Below are positions 18,887 through 28,998 of a DNA stretch of 64,000 bases, one piece after another. Each line of letters begins with the position of its first letter. Positions within the stretch are counted from its first letter, which is position 1. The DNA is from Haliea sp. E1-2-M8 (GTDB taxonomy: Bacteria > Pseudomonadota > Gammaproteobacteria > Pseudomonadales > Halieaceae). The stretch spans positions 1 through 64,000 of the forward strand of contig NZ_JAUTDR010000008.1 in assembly GCF_030649675.1 (NCBI RefSeq), read 5' to 3'. Under the pieces are notes generated by a model. That model did no database searches and was not told the origin of the DNA. It saw nothing but the letters and a program-made list of their open reading frames with translations. The position numbers were made by a program, and so were the translations under genes.

Positions 18887-20071
18887 ATGCCCAGCCCACC
18901 AGCCAAACCGCCGCTGATTCCGGCGAACGTCATCATATTTGTCGGTTTTCCAATCCTGGCCCTGATCCTGGTACCGCTGTGGGGGGTCTATCACGGTTTC
19001 TCCACGGCCCAGTGGCTGTGGGCGCTGGTATTTCTGTACCTCAATGGACTGTCTATCACCGGCGGCTATCACCGTTTGTGGGCGCACAATGCCTATGAAG
19101 CCCACCCGGCCCTGAAGTGGTTTTTTGCCCTCTGGGGCGCCGGCGCGCTGCAGAGCAGTATTCTGGTCTGGGCCTCCGACCACCGCCGCCACCATCGGCA
19201 TGTTGACGACAACGAACAGGACCCGTATTCCGCCGGCCGCGGCCTCTGGTTCAGCCACATGGGCTGGATGCTGCGCCACTACCCCAGTGGCGACAATGAC
19301 TTCAGCAACGCCAGGGATCTGCAGCGCGATCCGGTGGTGATGTTCCAGCACCGTCACTATGTGGCCCTGACCACCTTCATGAACCTGGGCCCGCCCCTGC
19401 TGCTGGGCATCGCCCTCGGCGATGTCATCGGCACGGTCCTGCTGGTGGGCCTGCTGCGGCTGGTGGTAAACCACCATGTGACGTTTTTCATCAACTCTCT
19501 CGCCCACTTCTGGGGCAGCCGCCCCTATACCGAGGACAACAGCGCCCGGGACAACGGTTTTCTCGCCTTCCTTACCTACGGTGAGGGCTACCACAACTAC
19601 CACCATATCTTCCAGAATGACTATCGCAACGGCATCCGCTGGTGGCAGTGGGACCCGACCAAGTGGATGATCGGCCTCTGTGCCCGCCTTGGCCTCGCGA
19701 GCAATCTGAACCGTGTTCCGGGTTTCAGGATCCAGCGGGCCATGGTGGACGCCCAGTTCGCCAGGGCCCGCCGGGAACTGGCAGAACAGGCAGACAACGA
19801 GCCCTTGCGGGAACTCCTGGAGCGGGAATACCAGCTGTTCACGGAATCTGTCAACCAGTGGCGGGCACTGCAGTCCGCGCGCTATGACCGCAAGGTGGCG
19901 GAGTTCGAGGACGCACTGCAAGCCAGGCGCCTGCAAATGCTGGACAAGTGGGAGCATGCCGCCGTGCGCAGCAAGCTGCGGGAACTGGAGTATGCACTCA
20001 AGAACCAGCGCAAGCGTCTTGGCATGCTGTTGCGGCAGCTGCAGGCCCCGATGGAAATGACCGGGGCCTGA
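18887..20071 (+). CDS. Membrane acyl-CoA/fatty acid delta-9 desaturase (DesB/DesC-like)
   Basis: An integral membrane di-iron enzyme that inserts a cis double bond into acyl chains, tuning membrane fluidity. All three histidine boxes are visible: HRLWAH (about residue 64), DHRRHHRHVD (about 101) and EGYHNYHH (about 235), set between hydrophobic helices. After the catalytic core there is a highly charged, coiled-coil-like extension of about 110 residues to the C-terminus, as in Pseudomonas acyl-CoA desaturases. I prefer ATG 18887 (MPSPPAKPPLIPANVIIFVG), which puts a membrane helix close to the N-terminus; starts at 18821 or GTG 18812 are possible because no clear ribosome site decides. Confidence 0.88.
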   Translation: MPSPPAKPPLIPANVIIFVGFPILALILVPLWGVYHGFSTAQWLWALVFLYLNGLSITGGYHRLWAHNAYEAHPALKWFFALWGAGALQSSILVWASDHRRHHRHVDDNEQDPYSAGRGLWFSHMGWMLRHYPSGDNDFSNARDLQRDPVVMFQHRHYVALTTFMNLGPPLLLGIALGDVIGTVLLVGLLRLVVNHHVTFFINSLAHFWGSRPYTEDNSARDNGFLAFLTYGEGYHNYHHIFQNDYRNGIRWWQWDPTKWMIGLCARLGLASNLNRVPGFRIQRAMVDAQFARARRELAEQADNEPLRELLEREYQLFTESVNQWRALQSARYDRKVAEFEDALQARRLQMLDKWEHAAVRSKLRELEYALKNQRKRLGMLLRQLQAPMEMTGA

Positions 20072-20160
20072 CCGGGCTACCCCGGCTGATCCTGCCGCAG
20101 GCCCGGCGCGTAACAAGTATCTGACACGCAGCAATGACTGCTGACCAAGGAGAACGCGAC

Positions 20161-20646
20161 ATGGCCTCTACCGTTTACGACTTCAGCTGCCAGACACCGG
20201 CAGGCAAGAAACAATCGCTGGAGGAATACCGGGGCAAGGTCCTGCTGGTGGTCAACACCGCTTCCAAGTGCGGCTTTACGCCCCAGTTCGCCGGCCTGGA
20301 AAAGCTGTACGAGCAGTTTCGCGACCGCGGCTTCGCAATTCTGGGCTTCCCCTGCAACCAGTTCGGCAAGCAGGATCCGGGCAGCAATGACGAGATCACG
20401 GAGTTCTGCCAGCTCAACTACGGTGTCAGCTTCCCGATGTTTGGCAAGATTGATGTCAACGGCGGCAGTGCCGACCCGCTATTCAAACACCTGAAGAAGG
20501 CCGCTCCCGGCGCCCTGGGCTCACAGGGGATCAAGTGGAATTTTACCAAATTCCTCATCGACAGTGAGGGCAATGTGGTCAACCGCTACGCCCCCACCAC
20601 CAAGCCCGAGGACATCGCCAGCGATATCGAGCGCCTGCTGTCGTAA
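20161..20646 (+). CDS. Glutathione peroxidase (thioredoxin-fold hydroperoxide reductase)
   Basis: Reduces hydrogen peroxide and organic or lipid hydroperoxides using thiols. The 161-residue protein carries the family catalytic set: peroxidatic Cys37 in [11 protein letters not shown], Gln67 in FPCNQFGKQ, and Trp126-Asn127 in GIKWNFTKF. Cys rather than selenocysteine is used, as is usual in bacteria. ATG 20161 is chosen because AAGGAG (20147-20152) lies 8 bases upstream. Placement directly after a desaturase fits protection of unsaturated lipids (inference). It is convergent with prfC, the two stops lying 12 bases apart. Confidence 0.95.
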   Translation: MASTVYDFSCQTPAGKKQSLEEYRGKVLLVVNTASKCGFTPQFAGLEKLYEQFRDRGFAILGFPCNQFGKQDPGSNDEITEFCQLNYGVSFPMFGKIDVNGGSADPLFKHLKKAAPGALGSQGIKWNFTKFLIDSEGNVVNRYAPTTKPEDIASDIERLLS

Positions 20647-20658
20647 CCGTCGCCCGGG

Positions 20659-22236
20659 TCAGTGCTCCCGTGTGGCCCGGAATTCGATTTCGGGCCAGCG
20701 CTCTTCCATCAGCGCCAGGTTGACCCGCGTGGGTGCCAGGTAGGTCAGATACCCGCCACCGTCGATTGACAACTGATCCGCCGCTTTCTTGCGGAACTCC
20801 TCCAGCTTGCGCCCATCGCCACAGTGTACCCAGCGAGCGGTGTAGACGTTGACCGGCTCATATACCGCCTCCACCTTGTATTCGTCCGCCAGCCGGTAGA
20901 CCACCACATCGAACTGCAGCTGGCCCACCGCGCCGACGATCAGGTCGGCATTGTTGAGGGGGGCAAAGACCTGGGTCGAACCCTCCTCTGACAGCTGCTG
21001 CAGGCCCTTCTGCAGCTGCTTGGCCTTCATCGGATCGCGCAGGCGGATACGGCGAAACAGCTCCGGCGCAAAGTGGGGTATACCGGTGAAGTTGAGGTCC
21101 TCTCCGGCGGTGAACGTATCGCCGATCTGGATGGTGCCGTGGTTGTGCAGGCCGATGATATCGCCGGCGACCGCGTCCTCCACCACCACCCGCTCCCCGG
21201 CCTTGAAGGTCACCGCGTCGGCGATGCGTACCTCCTTGCCGATGCGCACGTGGCGCATTTTCATACCCTTGTCATAGCGGCCCGAGCACAGGCGCAGGAA
21301 AGCGATGCGGTCCCGGTGCCGGGGGTCCATGTTGGCCTGGATCTTGAAAACAAAGCCGCTGAATGCGGGCTCCCCGGCACTGACCTCGCGCTCCTGCGCC
21401 TCCCGGCCCAGGGGCGGCGGCGCCCACTCGACAAAGTCGTCGAGCATCTCGCGAACCCCGAAATTGCCCAGCGCGGTGCCAAAAAACACCGGGCTCAGCT
21501 TGCCGGCCAGAAATGCCTCGGCGTCAAAGGGGTGACTGGCACCGCGCACCAGGTCGATCTCCTCGACCAGGGCCGTGTACTCCTCCCCCAGCAATTCCCG
21601 GGCCGCAGCGCTGGCCAGGCCCACAATGCGCCGGTCTTCCGGCAGCACGCTGCCCTGCCCGGGAGTGTAGAGATGGATCACATCGGTATAGAGGTTGTAG
21701 ACGCCCTTGAAGTCGCGGCCCATGCCAATGGGCCAGTTGATGGGCGCGCCCTGGATCGCCAGGACCTCCTCGATCTCATCCAGCAGCTCAATCGGGTCGC
21801 GGATGTCCCGGTCCATCTTGTTGACGAAGCTGAAGATCGGCGTATCGCGCAGCCGGCAGACATTCATCAGCTTGATGGTGCGGTCTTCCACACCCTTGGC
21901 GCCGTCGATCACCATCAATGCCGAATCCACCGCGGTGAGCGTCCGGTAGGTATCCTCGGAAAAGTCCTCGTGCCCGGGCGTATCCAGCAGGTTGACGGTG
22001 CGACCGTGGTAGGGAAACTGCATGACCGAGGAGGTCACGGAAATGCCCCGCTCCTGCTCCATGCTCATCCAGTCGGAAGTGGCGTGGGGACCGCGCTTGC
22101 CCTTGACGCTGCCTGCCACCTGGATCGCATTGCCCAGCAACAGCAGTTTCTCGGTAATAGTCGTCTTGCCCGCGTCCGGGTGGGAGATAATGGCAAACGT
22201 GCGTCGTGCGGCAATCGCTTTGCTCAGCTCTGGCAT
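20659..22236 (-). CDS. prfC: Peptide chain release factor 3 (RF3)
   Basis: RF3 is a GTPase that recycles RF1/RF2 from the ribosome after peptide release. The 525-residue protein has the translational GTPase elements G1 (SHPDAGKTT, 18-26), G3 (DTPGHEDF) and G4 (VNKMD), followed by domain 2 and a C-terminal domain III typical of RF3. Length is normal. It is transcribed divergently from the RND efflux genes, with a perfect -10 hexamer upstream. Confidence 0.97.
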   Translation of the reverse strand: MPELSKAIAARRTFAIISHPDAGKTTITEKLLLLGNAIQVAGSVKGKRGPHATSDWMSMEQERGISVTSSVMQFPYHGRTVNLLDTPGHEDFSEDTYRTLTAVDSALMVIDGAKGVEDRTIKLMNVCRLRDTPIFSFVNKMDRDIRDPIELLDEIEEVLAIQGAPINWPIGMGRDFKGVYNLYTDVIHLYTPGQGSVLPEDRRIVGLASAAARELLGEEYTALVEEIDLVRGASHPFDAEAFLAGKLSPVFFGTALGNFGVREMLDDFVEWAPPPLGREAQEREVSAGEPAFSGFVFKIQANMDPRHRDRIAFLRLCSGRYDKGMKMRHVRIGKEVRIADAVTFKAGERVVVEDAVAGDIIGLHNHGTIQIGDTFTAGEDLNFTGIPHFAPELFRRIRLRDPMKAKQLQKGLQQLSEEGSTQVFAPLNNADLIVGAVGQLQFDVVVYRLADEYKVEAVYEPVNVYTARWVHCGDGRKLEEFRKKAADQLSIDGGGYLTYLAPTRVNLALMEERWPEIEFRATREH

Positions 22237-22262
22237 GATGCAACCTGCTGGAAAAAGCGGGG

Positions 22263-22268
22263 ATTATA
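22263..22268 (-). promoter_or_regulatory. -10 element upstream of prfC
   Basis: A perfect TATAAT on the minus strand lies 27 bases before the prfC start. The -35 region 17 bases upstream is not recognisable, so the promoter is inferred from the -10 alone. Confidence 0.45.
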
Positions 22269-22370
22269 CGCGCTTTGCCCGCTCAGGGCATTGCCCCGCC
22301 GGGCGCGGAACCCGAAGGGGTTGCCGGGGTCCATTTCTGGTATCGATAAACGGTCCCCGGCATTTTGCCG

Positions 22371-22376
22371 TATAAT
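22371..22376 (+). promoter_or_regulatory. -10 element upstream of the RND efflux genes
   Basis: A perfect TATAAT on the plus strand lies 39 bases before the adaptor start. No good -35 is seen at 16-18 bases, which may mean that an activator is needed. Confidence 0.45.
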
Positions 22377-22414
22377 TTAGCCGCCCGAGTCATCGGAGAC
22401 CTCCCTGTCAACGT

Positions 22415-23491
22415 ATGGAAGCCATGAAAAATTTCCTGTTGCCGGCGATAGCCGTCGCCGTCATTGCCGCAATTCTGGTGCCCCGCTTACTGCCCTCCTC
22501 CGACGGCGACGGACAGGGCACTGCTGCCCGCCCACCCGGTGGCGGGGCAGCGCCCGTGCGCACCCAGCGCATTCAGCCGGAACCCTTTGAGAGCCGCCTG
22601 ACCTTCAACGGCACCCTGATGGCCGACCAGTCCATCCATATTCGCAGCGAACTGCGCGGCAAGGTCGAGCAAATTCATTTTACCGACAGCCAGGATGTAC
22701 AGAAAGGCGACCTCATCGTGGTTATAGAGTCCGGCGAGATCGAGGCGGAGCTGCGCTCCCTGCAGGAGCAGCTGGCCCTGGCGAGCACCCAGGCCGACCG
22801 CCTGCAGAACCTGTTCAAAAGTGGCTCAGTGACCGCCAGCGAGCGCGATGACGCCGCCAGCCGGCAGCAGGTCTTGCGCGCGGAGGTCGAGCGGTTGCAG
22901 GTGCGCCTGGCCAAAACCCGCATCACCGCGCCCTTCGCCGGCACCCTGGGGCTGCGCAACATCAGCACCGGCGACCTCATCGAAGCCGATACCCTGATCA
23001 CCACCCTGCAAACGGTCTCCAAGCTGATGGTGGATTTCAGCGTTCCCGAGCGCTTCCAGCGGCTGGTACAGCCGCAGACCGTACTCTCCTTGCGAGTGGC
23101 GGGCCACGAGCAGCCGTTTACCGCCGTCGTCCGGGCTGTCGACCCGCGCGTCGACGTCGCCACCCGCACCCTGACCGTGCGCGCGGACGTCGACAACCCC
23201 GACCGCAAGCTGCTCCCGGGCAACTATGCCCGGGTGGAACTGGTGAGCCGCAACGAAGCGGCTTTGGTGGTGCCTAACGTCGCCGTTCTGCAAAGCCTGG
23301 ATCAGGTCTCCGTGTTCACGGTTGAGGACGGCATTGCAGTTCGCAACTCGGTGCAGACCGGCCACCGCGACGAAACCCGGGTGGAAATCCTGCAGGGGCT
23401 GGAACCCGGCGCCGAGATCATCACTTCGGGTATCCAGTCGGTTCGAGACGGCCAGCGAGTCAACATCCAGCGTCGTCTGGATCTCGGCTGA
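22415..23491 (+). CDS. RND efflux periplasmic adaptor (membrane fusion protein, HlyD/AcrA type)
   Basis: The adaptor joins the inner membrane RND pump to an outer membrane channel. The 358-residue protein has an N-terminal hydrophobic anchor (about 5-23), a Gly/Pro-rich linker, a split lipoyl domain, and a helical hairpin with heptads (about 110-160: LRSLQEQLALASTQADRLQN and onward). Beta-barrel and membrane-proximal domains end near residue 358. The ATG at 22415 is used; another Met three codons later is equally possible. Its stop overlaps the pump start as TGATG, so the two are co-translated. No outer membrane factor gene is next to it. Confidence 0.93.
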   Translation: MEAMKNFLLPAIAVAVIAAILVPRLLPSSDGDGQGTAARPPGGGAAPVRTQRIQPEPFESRLTFNGTLMADQSIHIRSELRGKVEQIHFTDSQDVQKGDLIVVIESGEIEAELRSLQEQLALASTQADRLQNLFKSGSVTASERDDAASRQQVLRAEVERLQVRLAKTRITAPFAGTLGLRNISTGDLIEADTLITTLQTVSKLMVDFSVPERFQRLVQPQTVLSLRVAGHEQPFTAVVRAVDPRVDVATRTLTVRADVDNPDRKLLPGNYARVELVSRNEAALVVPNVAVLQSLDQVSVFTVEDGIAVRNSVQTGHRDETRVEILQGLEPGAEIITSGIQSVRDGQRVNIQRRLDLG

Positions 23492-26400
23492 TGCGCCTGC
23501 ATGAACTGAGTATCCAGCGCCCGGTGCTGGCGGTGGTGATGTCCATCCTCATCATCGTATTTGGCCTGATCGGCCTGGGCGAATTGGGCGTGCGTGAATT
23601 TCCCATGGCCCAGCGCCCCATTATCTCGGTTCAGGCCGCCTACCCGGGCGCCAATGCCAGCGTGGTGGAGAGCCAGATCACCGAGCCCCTGGAGGAAGAG
23701 CTCAACACGGTTTCCGGCATCCGCACCATGACCTCGGTCAGTCGCGAGGGCCTGAGTACGGTGACCGCCGAGTTCAATCTCGGTGACGATCTCGACACCG
23801 CGGCCAACGACATCCGCGACCGGGTGGGCTCCGCCCAGCGTCGCCTGCCGAATGACGCCGAGGCGCCCACTGTTACCAAGGCCGACGCCGACGGCGACCC
23901 CATTATTTTCCTCAGCGTGCGCAGCCAGCAGCGCAGCCTGCTGGAGCTCAGCGCGCTGGCGGACGATCTGTTCAAGACCCGTCTGGAAACCATTTCCGGG
24001 GTGGGCCAGGTCGACATCTGGGGTTACAAGGAATACTCCATGCGCCTGTGGCTGGACCCGGACGCGCTGGCGGCGCACGGGCTCACCGCCATCGACGTGC
24101 GCGCAGCACTGCAGGCCGCCAACGTCGAGCTTCCGACCGGCCGTCTCGAGGGCGACACGATAGATCTCAATATCCGTACCCTGAGCCGTCTGGGTGAGGA
24201 CCCGGAAGACTTCGAAAACCGGATCATCAAACGCAATGGGGACCGGGTGGTGAGGCTGCGGGACGTGGGCCGCGCCGAGCTCGGTGCCCTGAACGAGCGC
24301 ACCGTGCTGCGCCGCGACGGGGTCACCAACGTCGGGGTGGTGCTGCGACCCCAGAGTGGCGCCAACGAGATTGCCATCGCCGATGAGTTCTACCGCCGCC
24401 TGGCGATCATCGAACGCGACCTGCCGGCGGATGTGGACGTAGCGGTAGGTTTCGACAACACCACTTTTATTCGCGCCAGCATAAAAGAAGTAATGCAGAC
24501 GCTGCTTATCGCCCTGCTGCTGGTCTGCGCCACCATCTTCACCTTCCTGCGCGAGTGGCGCACCACCATCATTCCTGTCCTCACCATTCCCATTAGTCTG
24601 ATCGGCACCTTCTTTGTACTGTACCTGGCCGGGTTCTCGATCAACGTGCTGACGCTGCTGGGCATGGTGCTGGCCATTGGCCTGGTGGTAGACGATGCCA
24701 TCGTGGTGGTGGAAAACATCTACAAACGGATTGAACAGGGCCAAACCCCGGCGGTGGCGGGTGCCGAGGGCGTGCGCGAGATTTTTTTCGCGGTGATCGC
24801 CACCACGCTGGCCCTGACCGCGGTGTTCGCGCCGCTGATATTCCTCGGCGGTCTCACCGGCGTGCTGTTCCGGGAGTTCGGGGTAACCCTGGCGGCGGCA
24901 GTGATTATCTCCTCCTTCGTGGCGCTGACCCTGGCACCCATGCTCTGCTCCCGCTTTCTCAAGAACCGGGCCCGGCACCCGGCCCTGTACCGGGCCACGG
25001 AACCGTTTTTCGACGGCCTCGCGGATGGCTACCGCAGCTCACTGCGAGCTTTCCTGCACCATCGCAGCTGGGCGCCAGTGATTGTGCTGGCCTGTGTGGG
25101 GCTGGTCGTCATTCTGTACCGCAGCCTGCCCCAGGAGCTGGCGCCGCTGGAGGATCGGAGCCAGCTAATCGTATCTACGCGGGGGCCAGAGGGCGCCGGA
25201 TTCGACTACATGTTCGACGCCATGACCCGCTTCGACGATGTCATCAGGGAGAGCATTGGCGATGATGTGAAGGCCCGCCTGACCGTGACCTCGCCTGGAT
25301 TCGGCGCCTCGACCACCACCAACACCGGGTTTTCCCGCGTCGTACTCAAGAATCCCGAGGAGCGCGAGCACACCCAGGCCGAGGTTGCCTCCTTGCTTAC
25401 CGCGGCGCTGGCGGGATTTCCCGATCTGCAGGCCTTCGTCCGCCAGTTCGACACCATCAACGTCGGCGGTCGCGGTCTGCCGGTGCAGTTTGTGGTGCAG
25501 AACACGGATATAGACAAGGTCAGGGAAGTTATCCCCCGTTTCATGGAGCTGGCCCAGCAACACCCGGCTTTCAGCTATGTCGACGTCAACCTCAAGTTCA
25601 ACCAGCCGGAACTGGTGCTTGATATTGACCGCGACCGAGCCGAGGCACTCGGCGTCAGCACCCGGGAAATTGCCGATATCGTGCAGGCGTCCTTCAGCGG
25701 CCAGCGCTTCGGCTACTTTCTCAAGGACGGCCAGCAGTACGAGATCATAGGCCAGATGGTGCGCAGCGGGCGCGACGACCCCACCGACCTTGCGCGCCTG
25801 TCCGTGCGTGCGGCCGATGGTGCCATGGTGCCCCTGCAGAACCTGGTGACCGTGCGCGAGCAAAGCTCGGCGCCGGTGCTATATCGGTTCAACCGCTTCA
25901 CCGCGGCAACATTTTCCGCCAACCTGGCGGATGGCGTGACGCTTGGGGCGGGTATCGATGCCATGCGCGAGGTGGCGACCGAGGTGCTCGATGACAGCTA
26001 CAGCACCGAACTGGCCGGACAGTCGCGTGAGTTTGATGAAACCGGCAGCAGCCTGCTGTTCGTGTTTGTTCTCGCCCTGCTGCTGATCTACCTGGTGCTC
26101 GCCGCGCAGTTCGAGAGTTTCCGTGACCCGCTGGCGATCATGCTGACGGTGCCCATGGCGATTACCGGCGGCCTGGTCAGCCTGTGGTATTTCGGCCAGA
26201 CCCTGAACATTTTCTCCCAGATCGGCCTGATCATGCTGATCGGCCTGGTGACCAAGAATGGCATTCTGATCGTGGAGTTTGCCAACCAGCGCCGGGAGGC
26301 CGGCCTGAGTATTGCAGATGCGGTCGAGGAGGCAGCAGCGGCGCGTTTCCGGCCCATCCTGATGACTACCCTGTCGACGGTCCTGGGCACCCTGCCGATC

Positions 26401-26556
26401 GCCCTGGCGCTGGGCGCCGGCTCCCAGAGCCGGGTGCCGCTGGGTCTGGCGGTCATCGGCGGTATGCTGCTGGGGTCGTTCCTGTCGCTGTATGTGGTGC
26501 CCGCCGCTTACCGCCTGCTGGCAAGCCGCACGGTTCGGGGCCAGGTCTCACCATGA
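23491..26556 (+). CDS. RND-family efflux permease (HAE1 type)
   Basis: A proton-driven inner membrane pump of about 12 helices expelling hydrophobic or amphiphilic compounds. The 1021-residue protein starts with the typical ELSIQRPVLAVVMSILIIVF first helix. It has two large periplasmic loops (about 30-330 and 560-860) and the proton-relay helix containing GLVVDDAIVVVENIYKRIE with paired Asp residues near 405. Length and duplication of halves are as in AcrB/MexB relatives. The substrate cannot be inferred. It forms a two-gene operon with the adaptor and would need a TolC-like channel encoded elsewhere. Confidence 0.95.
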   Translation: MRLHELSIQRPVLAVVMSILIIVFGLIGLGELGVREFPMAQRPIISVQAAYPGANASVVESQITEPLEEELNTVSGIRTMTSVSREGLSTVTAEFNLGDDLDTAANDIRDRVGSAQRRLPNDAEAPTVTKADADGDPIIFLSVRSQQRSLLELSALADDLFKTRLETISGVGQVDIWGYKEYSMRLWLDPDALAAHGLTAIDVRAALQAANVELPTGRLEGDTIDLNIRTLSRLGEDPEDFENRIIKRNGDRVVRLRDVGRAELGALNERTVLRRDGVTNVGVVLRPQSGANEIAIADEFYRRLAIIERDLPADVDVAVGFDNTTFIRASIKEVMQTLLIALLLVCATIFTFLREWRTTIIPVLTIPISLIGTFFVLYLAGFSINVLTLLGMVLAIGLVVDDAIVVVENIYKRIEQGQTPAVAGAEGVREIFFAVIATTLALTAVFAPLIFLGGLTGVLFREFGVTLAAAVIISSFVALTLAPMLCSRFLKNRARHPALYRATEPFFDGLADGYRSSLRAFLHHRSWAPVIVLACVGLVVILYRSLPQELAPLEDRSQLIVSTRGPEGAGFDYMFDAMTRFDDVIRESIGDDVKARLTVTSPGFGASTTTNTGFSRVVLKNPEEREHTQAEVASLLTAALAGFPDLQAFVRQFDTINVGGRGLPVQFVVQNTDIDKVREVIPRFMELAQQHPAFSYVDVNLKFNQPELVLDIDRDRAEALGVSTREIADIVQASFSGQRFGYFLKDGQQYEIIGQMVRSGRDDPTDLARLSVRAADGAMVPLQNLVTVREQSSAPVLYRFNRFTAATFSANLADGVTLGAGIDAMREVATEVLDDSYSTELAGQSREFDETGSSLLFVFVLALLLIYLVLAAQFESFRDPLAIMLTVPMAITGGLVSLWYFGQTLNIFSQIGLIMLIGLVTKNGILIVEFANQRREAGLSIADAVEEAAAARFRPILMTTLSTVLGTLPIALALGAGSQSRVPLGLAVIGGMLLGSFLSLYVVPAAYRLLASRTVRGQVSP

Positions 26557-26679
26557 CTGCCGAACGAAGACCCGGTGACAGGATCGGCGATGCGGATTGC
26601 GGCTGAATACTGGCGGCGGCGCAGCGGCAATACTACATTTCAGGTTTGGCAGTGCTCGGCGGTCGGAGGAGTCGCCCGG

Positions 26680-26694
26680 CTGATCCTTGATCAG
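26680..26694. repeat. Small palindrome before egtB
   Basis: CTGATC-CTT-GATCAG is an inverted repeat 54 bases upstream of the egtB start in an otherwise featureless 26557-26747 gap. It could be an operator; no regulator is adjacent. Confidence 0.3.
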
Positions 26695-26747
26695 CAGTAT
26701 TGCTGGCTCAGGGGTTCACATACATCCAGGTCATTTGCGGTAGCCGC

Positions 26748-28022
26748 ATGAAGATAAATAGTCATCTGATCGATCAATATACGGCTGTGCGTCAAGCCTC
26801 GGAACAGTTTTGCGCGCCACTGGCAATTGAAGATTACGGGCTGCAGGCCGCCGCTGAAACCAGCCCGCCAAAATGGCATCTCGCCCATACCAGCTGGTTT
26901 TTTGAAACCTTTCTACTGGGCGTCTTCCTGCCTGATTACCAGTCGCCGTGGCCGGACTATGCTTACCTCTTCAATTCCTACTACAACGGCATCGGTGAAC
27001 AATTTCCTCGCCCACAGCGCGGATTATTGTCCCGGCCCACCCTCGAACAGGTTTATGCCTACCGCCACTGGGTGGACGAGCACATGGTGGCGCTGCTGTC
27101 TGATAGCGAACGGACAAACCATGCCGAGGTGCTGCAGCGTACCTGTCTGGGAATCAATCATGAGCAGCAACATCAGGAATTGTTTTTCACAGACCTGAAA
27201 TACAGTTTTTCCTGCAACCCCATGTATCCGGTTTACCGGGGCTGCGATGATCCCCAATACCGTGCTGAAGAGGCCTGTTGGCCTGCGGGCTGGCATGAAT
27301 TCAGTGGCGGCGAGTGCGCCATCGGTCACCAGGGTGAGGGGTTTTGTTTCGACAATGAATTGCCGGTCCATCGAGTACTGTTGCAGCCCTTTATGCTGGC
27401 CACCCGGCCAGTTACAAATGCTGACTACCTGGCATTTATCAACGCAGGGGGCTACCAGCAACCGGAATGGTGGCTGGCGGATGGCTGGACCGAGGTGCAA
27501 CAACAGCGCTGGCAGGCTCCCTTGTACTGGCGACAACAGGATGGCGAATGGCTCGAATATACCCTGCATGGCCTGCAACCCTTGCGCCTGCAGTCTCCGG
27601 TAGTCCATGTCAGCGCCTATGAAGCGGATGCGTTCGCCCGCTGGGCCGGTTGTCGTCTGCCTTCCGAGGCTGAATGGGAATATGCCGCCAGAACTTGTCC
27701 GGTTAGCGGGCAGTTTGTAGAGAGTGAAATCTATCAGCCGGTCGCTGTGAGTGGAAATACCGGTACGCAGGGGATGTTCGGATCAGTATGGGAGTGGACA
27801 TCCAGCAGCTATTCGCCCTACCCGGGGTTTTCTGCAGCCGTTGGTGCCGTTGGTGAATACAACGGGAAGTTTATGTGCAATCAGTTGGTACTGCGTGGGG
27901 GGTCCTGTGTCAGCAGTCAGACGCATCTGCGCAGCAGCTACCGCAATTTCTTTTACCCCCGGGACCGCTGGCAGTTCAGCGGGATCCGGTTGGCCCGAAA
28001 CGCCGCAAGGATGGCAGGATGA
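26748..28022 (+). CDS. egtB: Ergothioneine biosynthesis sulfoxide synthase EgtB
   Basis: EgtB is a non-haem iron enzyme that joins a thiol donor (cysteine or gamma-glutamylcysteine) to hercynine with oxygen. The 425-residue protein has an N-terminal DinB-like domain. The iron ligands are visible as His47 (KWHLAHTSW) and the His138-x3-His142 pair in NHEQQHQELF. A C-terminal FGE-sulfatase-like domain (about 190-425) contains GSVWEWTSSSY and LRGGSCVSSQTHLRSSYRNF. The ATG at 26748 (MKINSHLIDQYTAVR) fits the family better than the frame start at 26700. It overlaps egtD by 4 bases. The pair is visibly more A/T-rich than the neighbours, suggesting transfer. Confidence 0.95.
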   Translation: MKINSHLIDQYTAVRQASEQFCAPLAIEDYGLQAAAETSPPKWHLAHTSWFFETFLLGVFLPDYQSPWPDYAYLFNSYYNGIGEQFPRPQRGLLSRPTLEQVYAYRHWVDEHMVALLSDSERTNHAEVLQRTCLGINHEQQHQELFFTDLKYSFSCNPMYPVYRGCDDPQYRAEEACWPAGWHEFSGGECAIGHQGEGFCFDNELPVHRVLLQPFMLATRPVTNADYLAFINAGGYQQPEWWLADGWTEVQQQRWQAPLYWRQQDGEWLEYTLHGLQPLRLQSPVVHVSAYEADAFARWAGCRLPSEAEWEYAARTCPVSGQFVESEIYQPVAVSGNTGTQGMFGSVWEWTSSSYSPYPGFSAAVGAVGEYNGKFMCNQLVLRGGSCVSSQTHLRSSYRNFFYPRDRWQFSGIRLARNAARMAG

Positions 28023-28984
28023 ATCACGCAGAACACGCAATCAATGGTCAACCCCAACACTGTGCTTATGGCGAGCTGATTGCTGGTTTACAGTCGGAGC
28101 AAAAGACGATTGATCCAAAGTATTTCTACGATGCAGCAGGTTCCTGCCTGTTTGATCAGATTACATCGCTGCCGGAGTACTACCCGACGCGCACGGAAAC
28201 AGCGATCCTGAAGCACCACGCCGAGGCTATAGCTAGGCATATTGGCACCCAGAGGACCATTATCGAACCCGGGGCGGGCAGTTGCGAAAAGATTCGGCAT
28301 CTCATTCCTGCCCTGCAACCCAGCTGCTATGTTCCGGTAGACATTTCGCACGACTATCTTTCCGATGCAGTCACAAGCCTCAACCAAACCTATCCAGAGC
28401 TGTGCATTGAACCGGTTGCCGGGGATTTTTCCCGGGCGATTTCCCTGCCCGAATCCGTTAGTTATCAATCGGCGCTGATTTTTTATCCGGGTTCAACAAT
28501 TGGCAATTTTGAACCCGCCGAAGCGGTGAAATTTTTGCAGGGAATGCGCGGCCTGATAGGGCCCGAAGGAATGATTCTCGTAGGGGTTGACCTGCATAAA
28601 GCAACGAAGACTCTAGCCGCCGCCTACAATGACCACGCCGGTGTCACGGCTGCGTTTAATCGCAACATACTCCGTCATCTGAATGGTCTGCTCGGGGCTG
28701 ATTTCGAGCCGGATCTGTTCCAGCATCATGCGTTCTATAATGAAAATGAAAGACGTATCGAAATGCACCTGGTCAGTGCAGTTGAACAGATTGTCACCTG
28801 CAGGAATGATCAGCTGCATTTTGCGGCAGGTGAATCAATTCATACCGAGAATTCCTATAAATATACCCTGCGGGACTTTTCCTCTCTGGTCGAAAAGGCA
28901 GGCCTCAAGCTTGAGCAAAGCTGGACTGATGACGAGCACCTGTTCAGTGTCAACCTGTTGAGTGTAGTCAACTCCCGCGGCTGA
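28019..28984 (+). CDS. egtD: L-histidine N-alpha-trimethyltransferase EgtD
   Basis: EgtD trimethylates histidine to hercynine with three S-adenosylmethionines, the first step to ergothioneine. The 321-residue protein has the SAM site IIEPGAGSCEKIRHLIPAL (81-99) with the following acidic stretch VPVDIS, and the signature FYPGSTIGNFEP. A longer upstream frame exists inside egtB, but ATG 28019 overlaps the egtB stop (ATGA) and gives the standard length. No egtA, egtC or egtE lies nearby, so the sulfoxide lyase must be elsewhere. It is convergent with glgA, the stops lying 14 bases apart. Confidence 0.95.
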   Translation: MNHAEHAINGQPQHCAYGELIAGLQSEQKTIDPKYFYDAAGSCLFDQITSLPEYYPTRTETAILKHHAEAIARHIGTQRTIIEPGAGSCEKIRHLIPALQPSCYVPVDISHDYLSDAVTSLNQTYPELCIEPVAGDFSRAISLPESVSYQSALIFYPGSTIGNFEPAEAVKFLQGMRGLIGPEGMILVGVDLHKATKTLAAAYNDHAGVTAAFNRNILRHLNGLLGADFEPDLFQHHAFYNENERRIEMHLVSAVEQIVTCRNDQLHFAAGESIHTENSYKYTLRDFSSLVEKAGLKLEQSWTDDEHLFSVNLLSVVNSRG

Positions 28985-28998
28985 CCCCTGCCGCGGCC

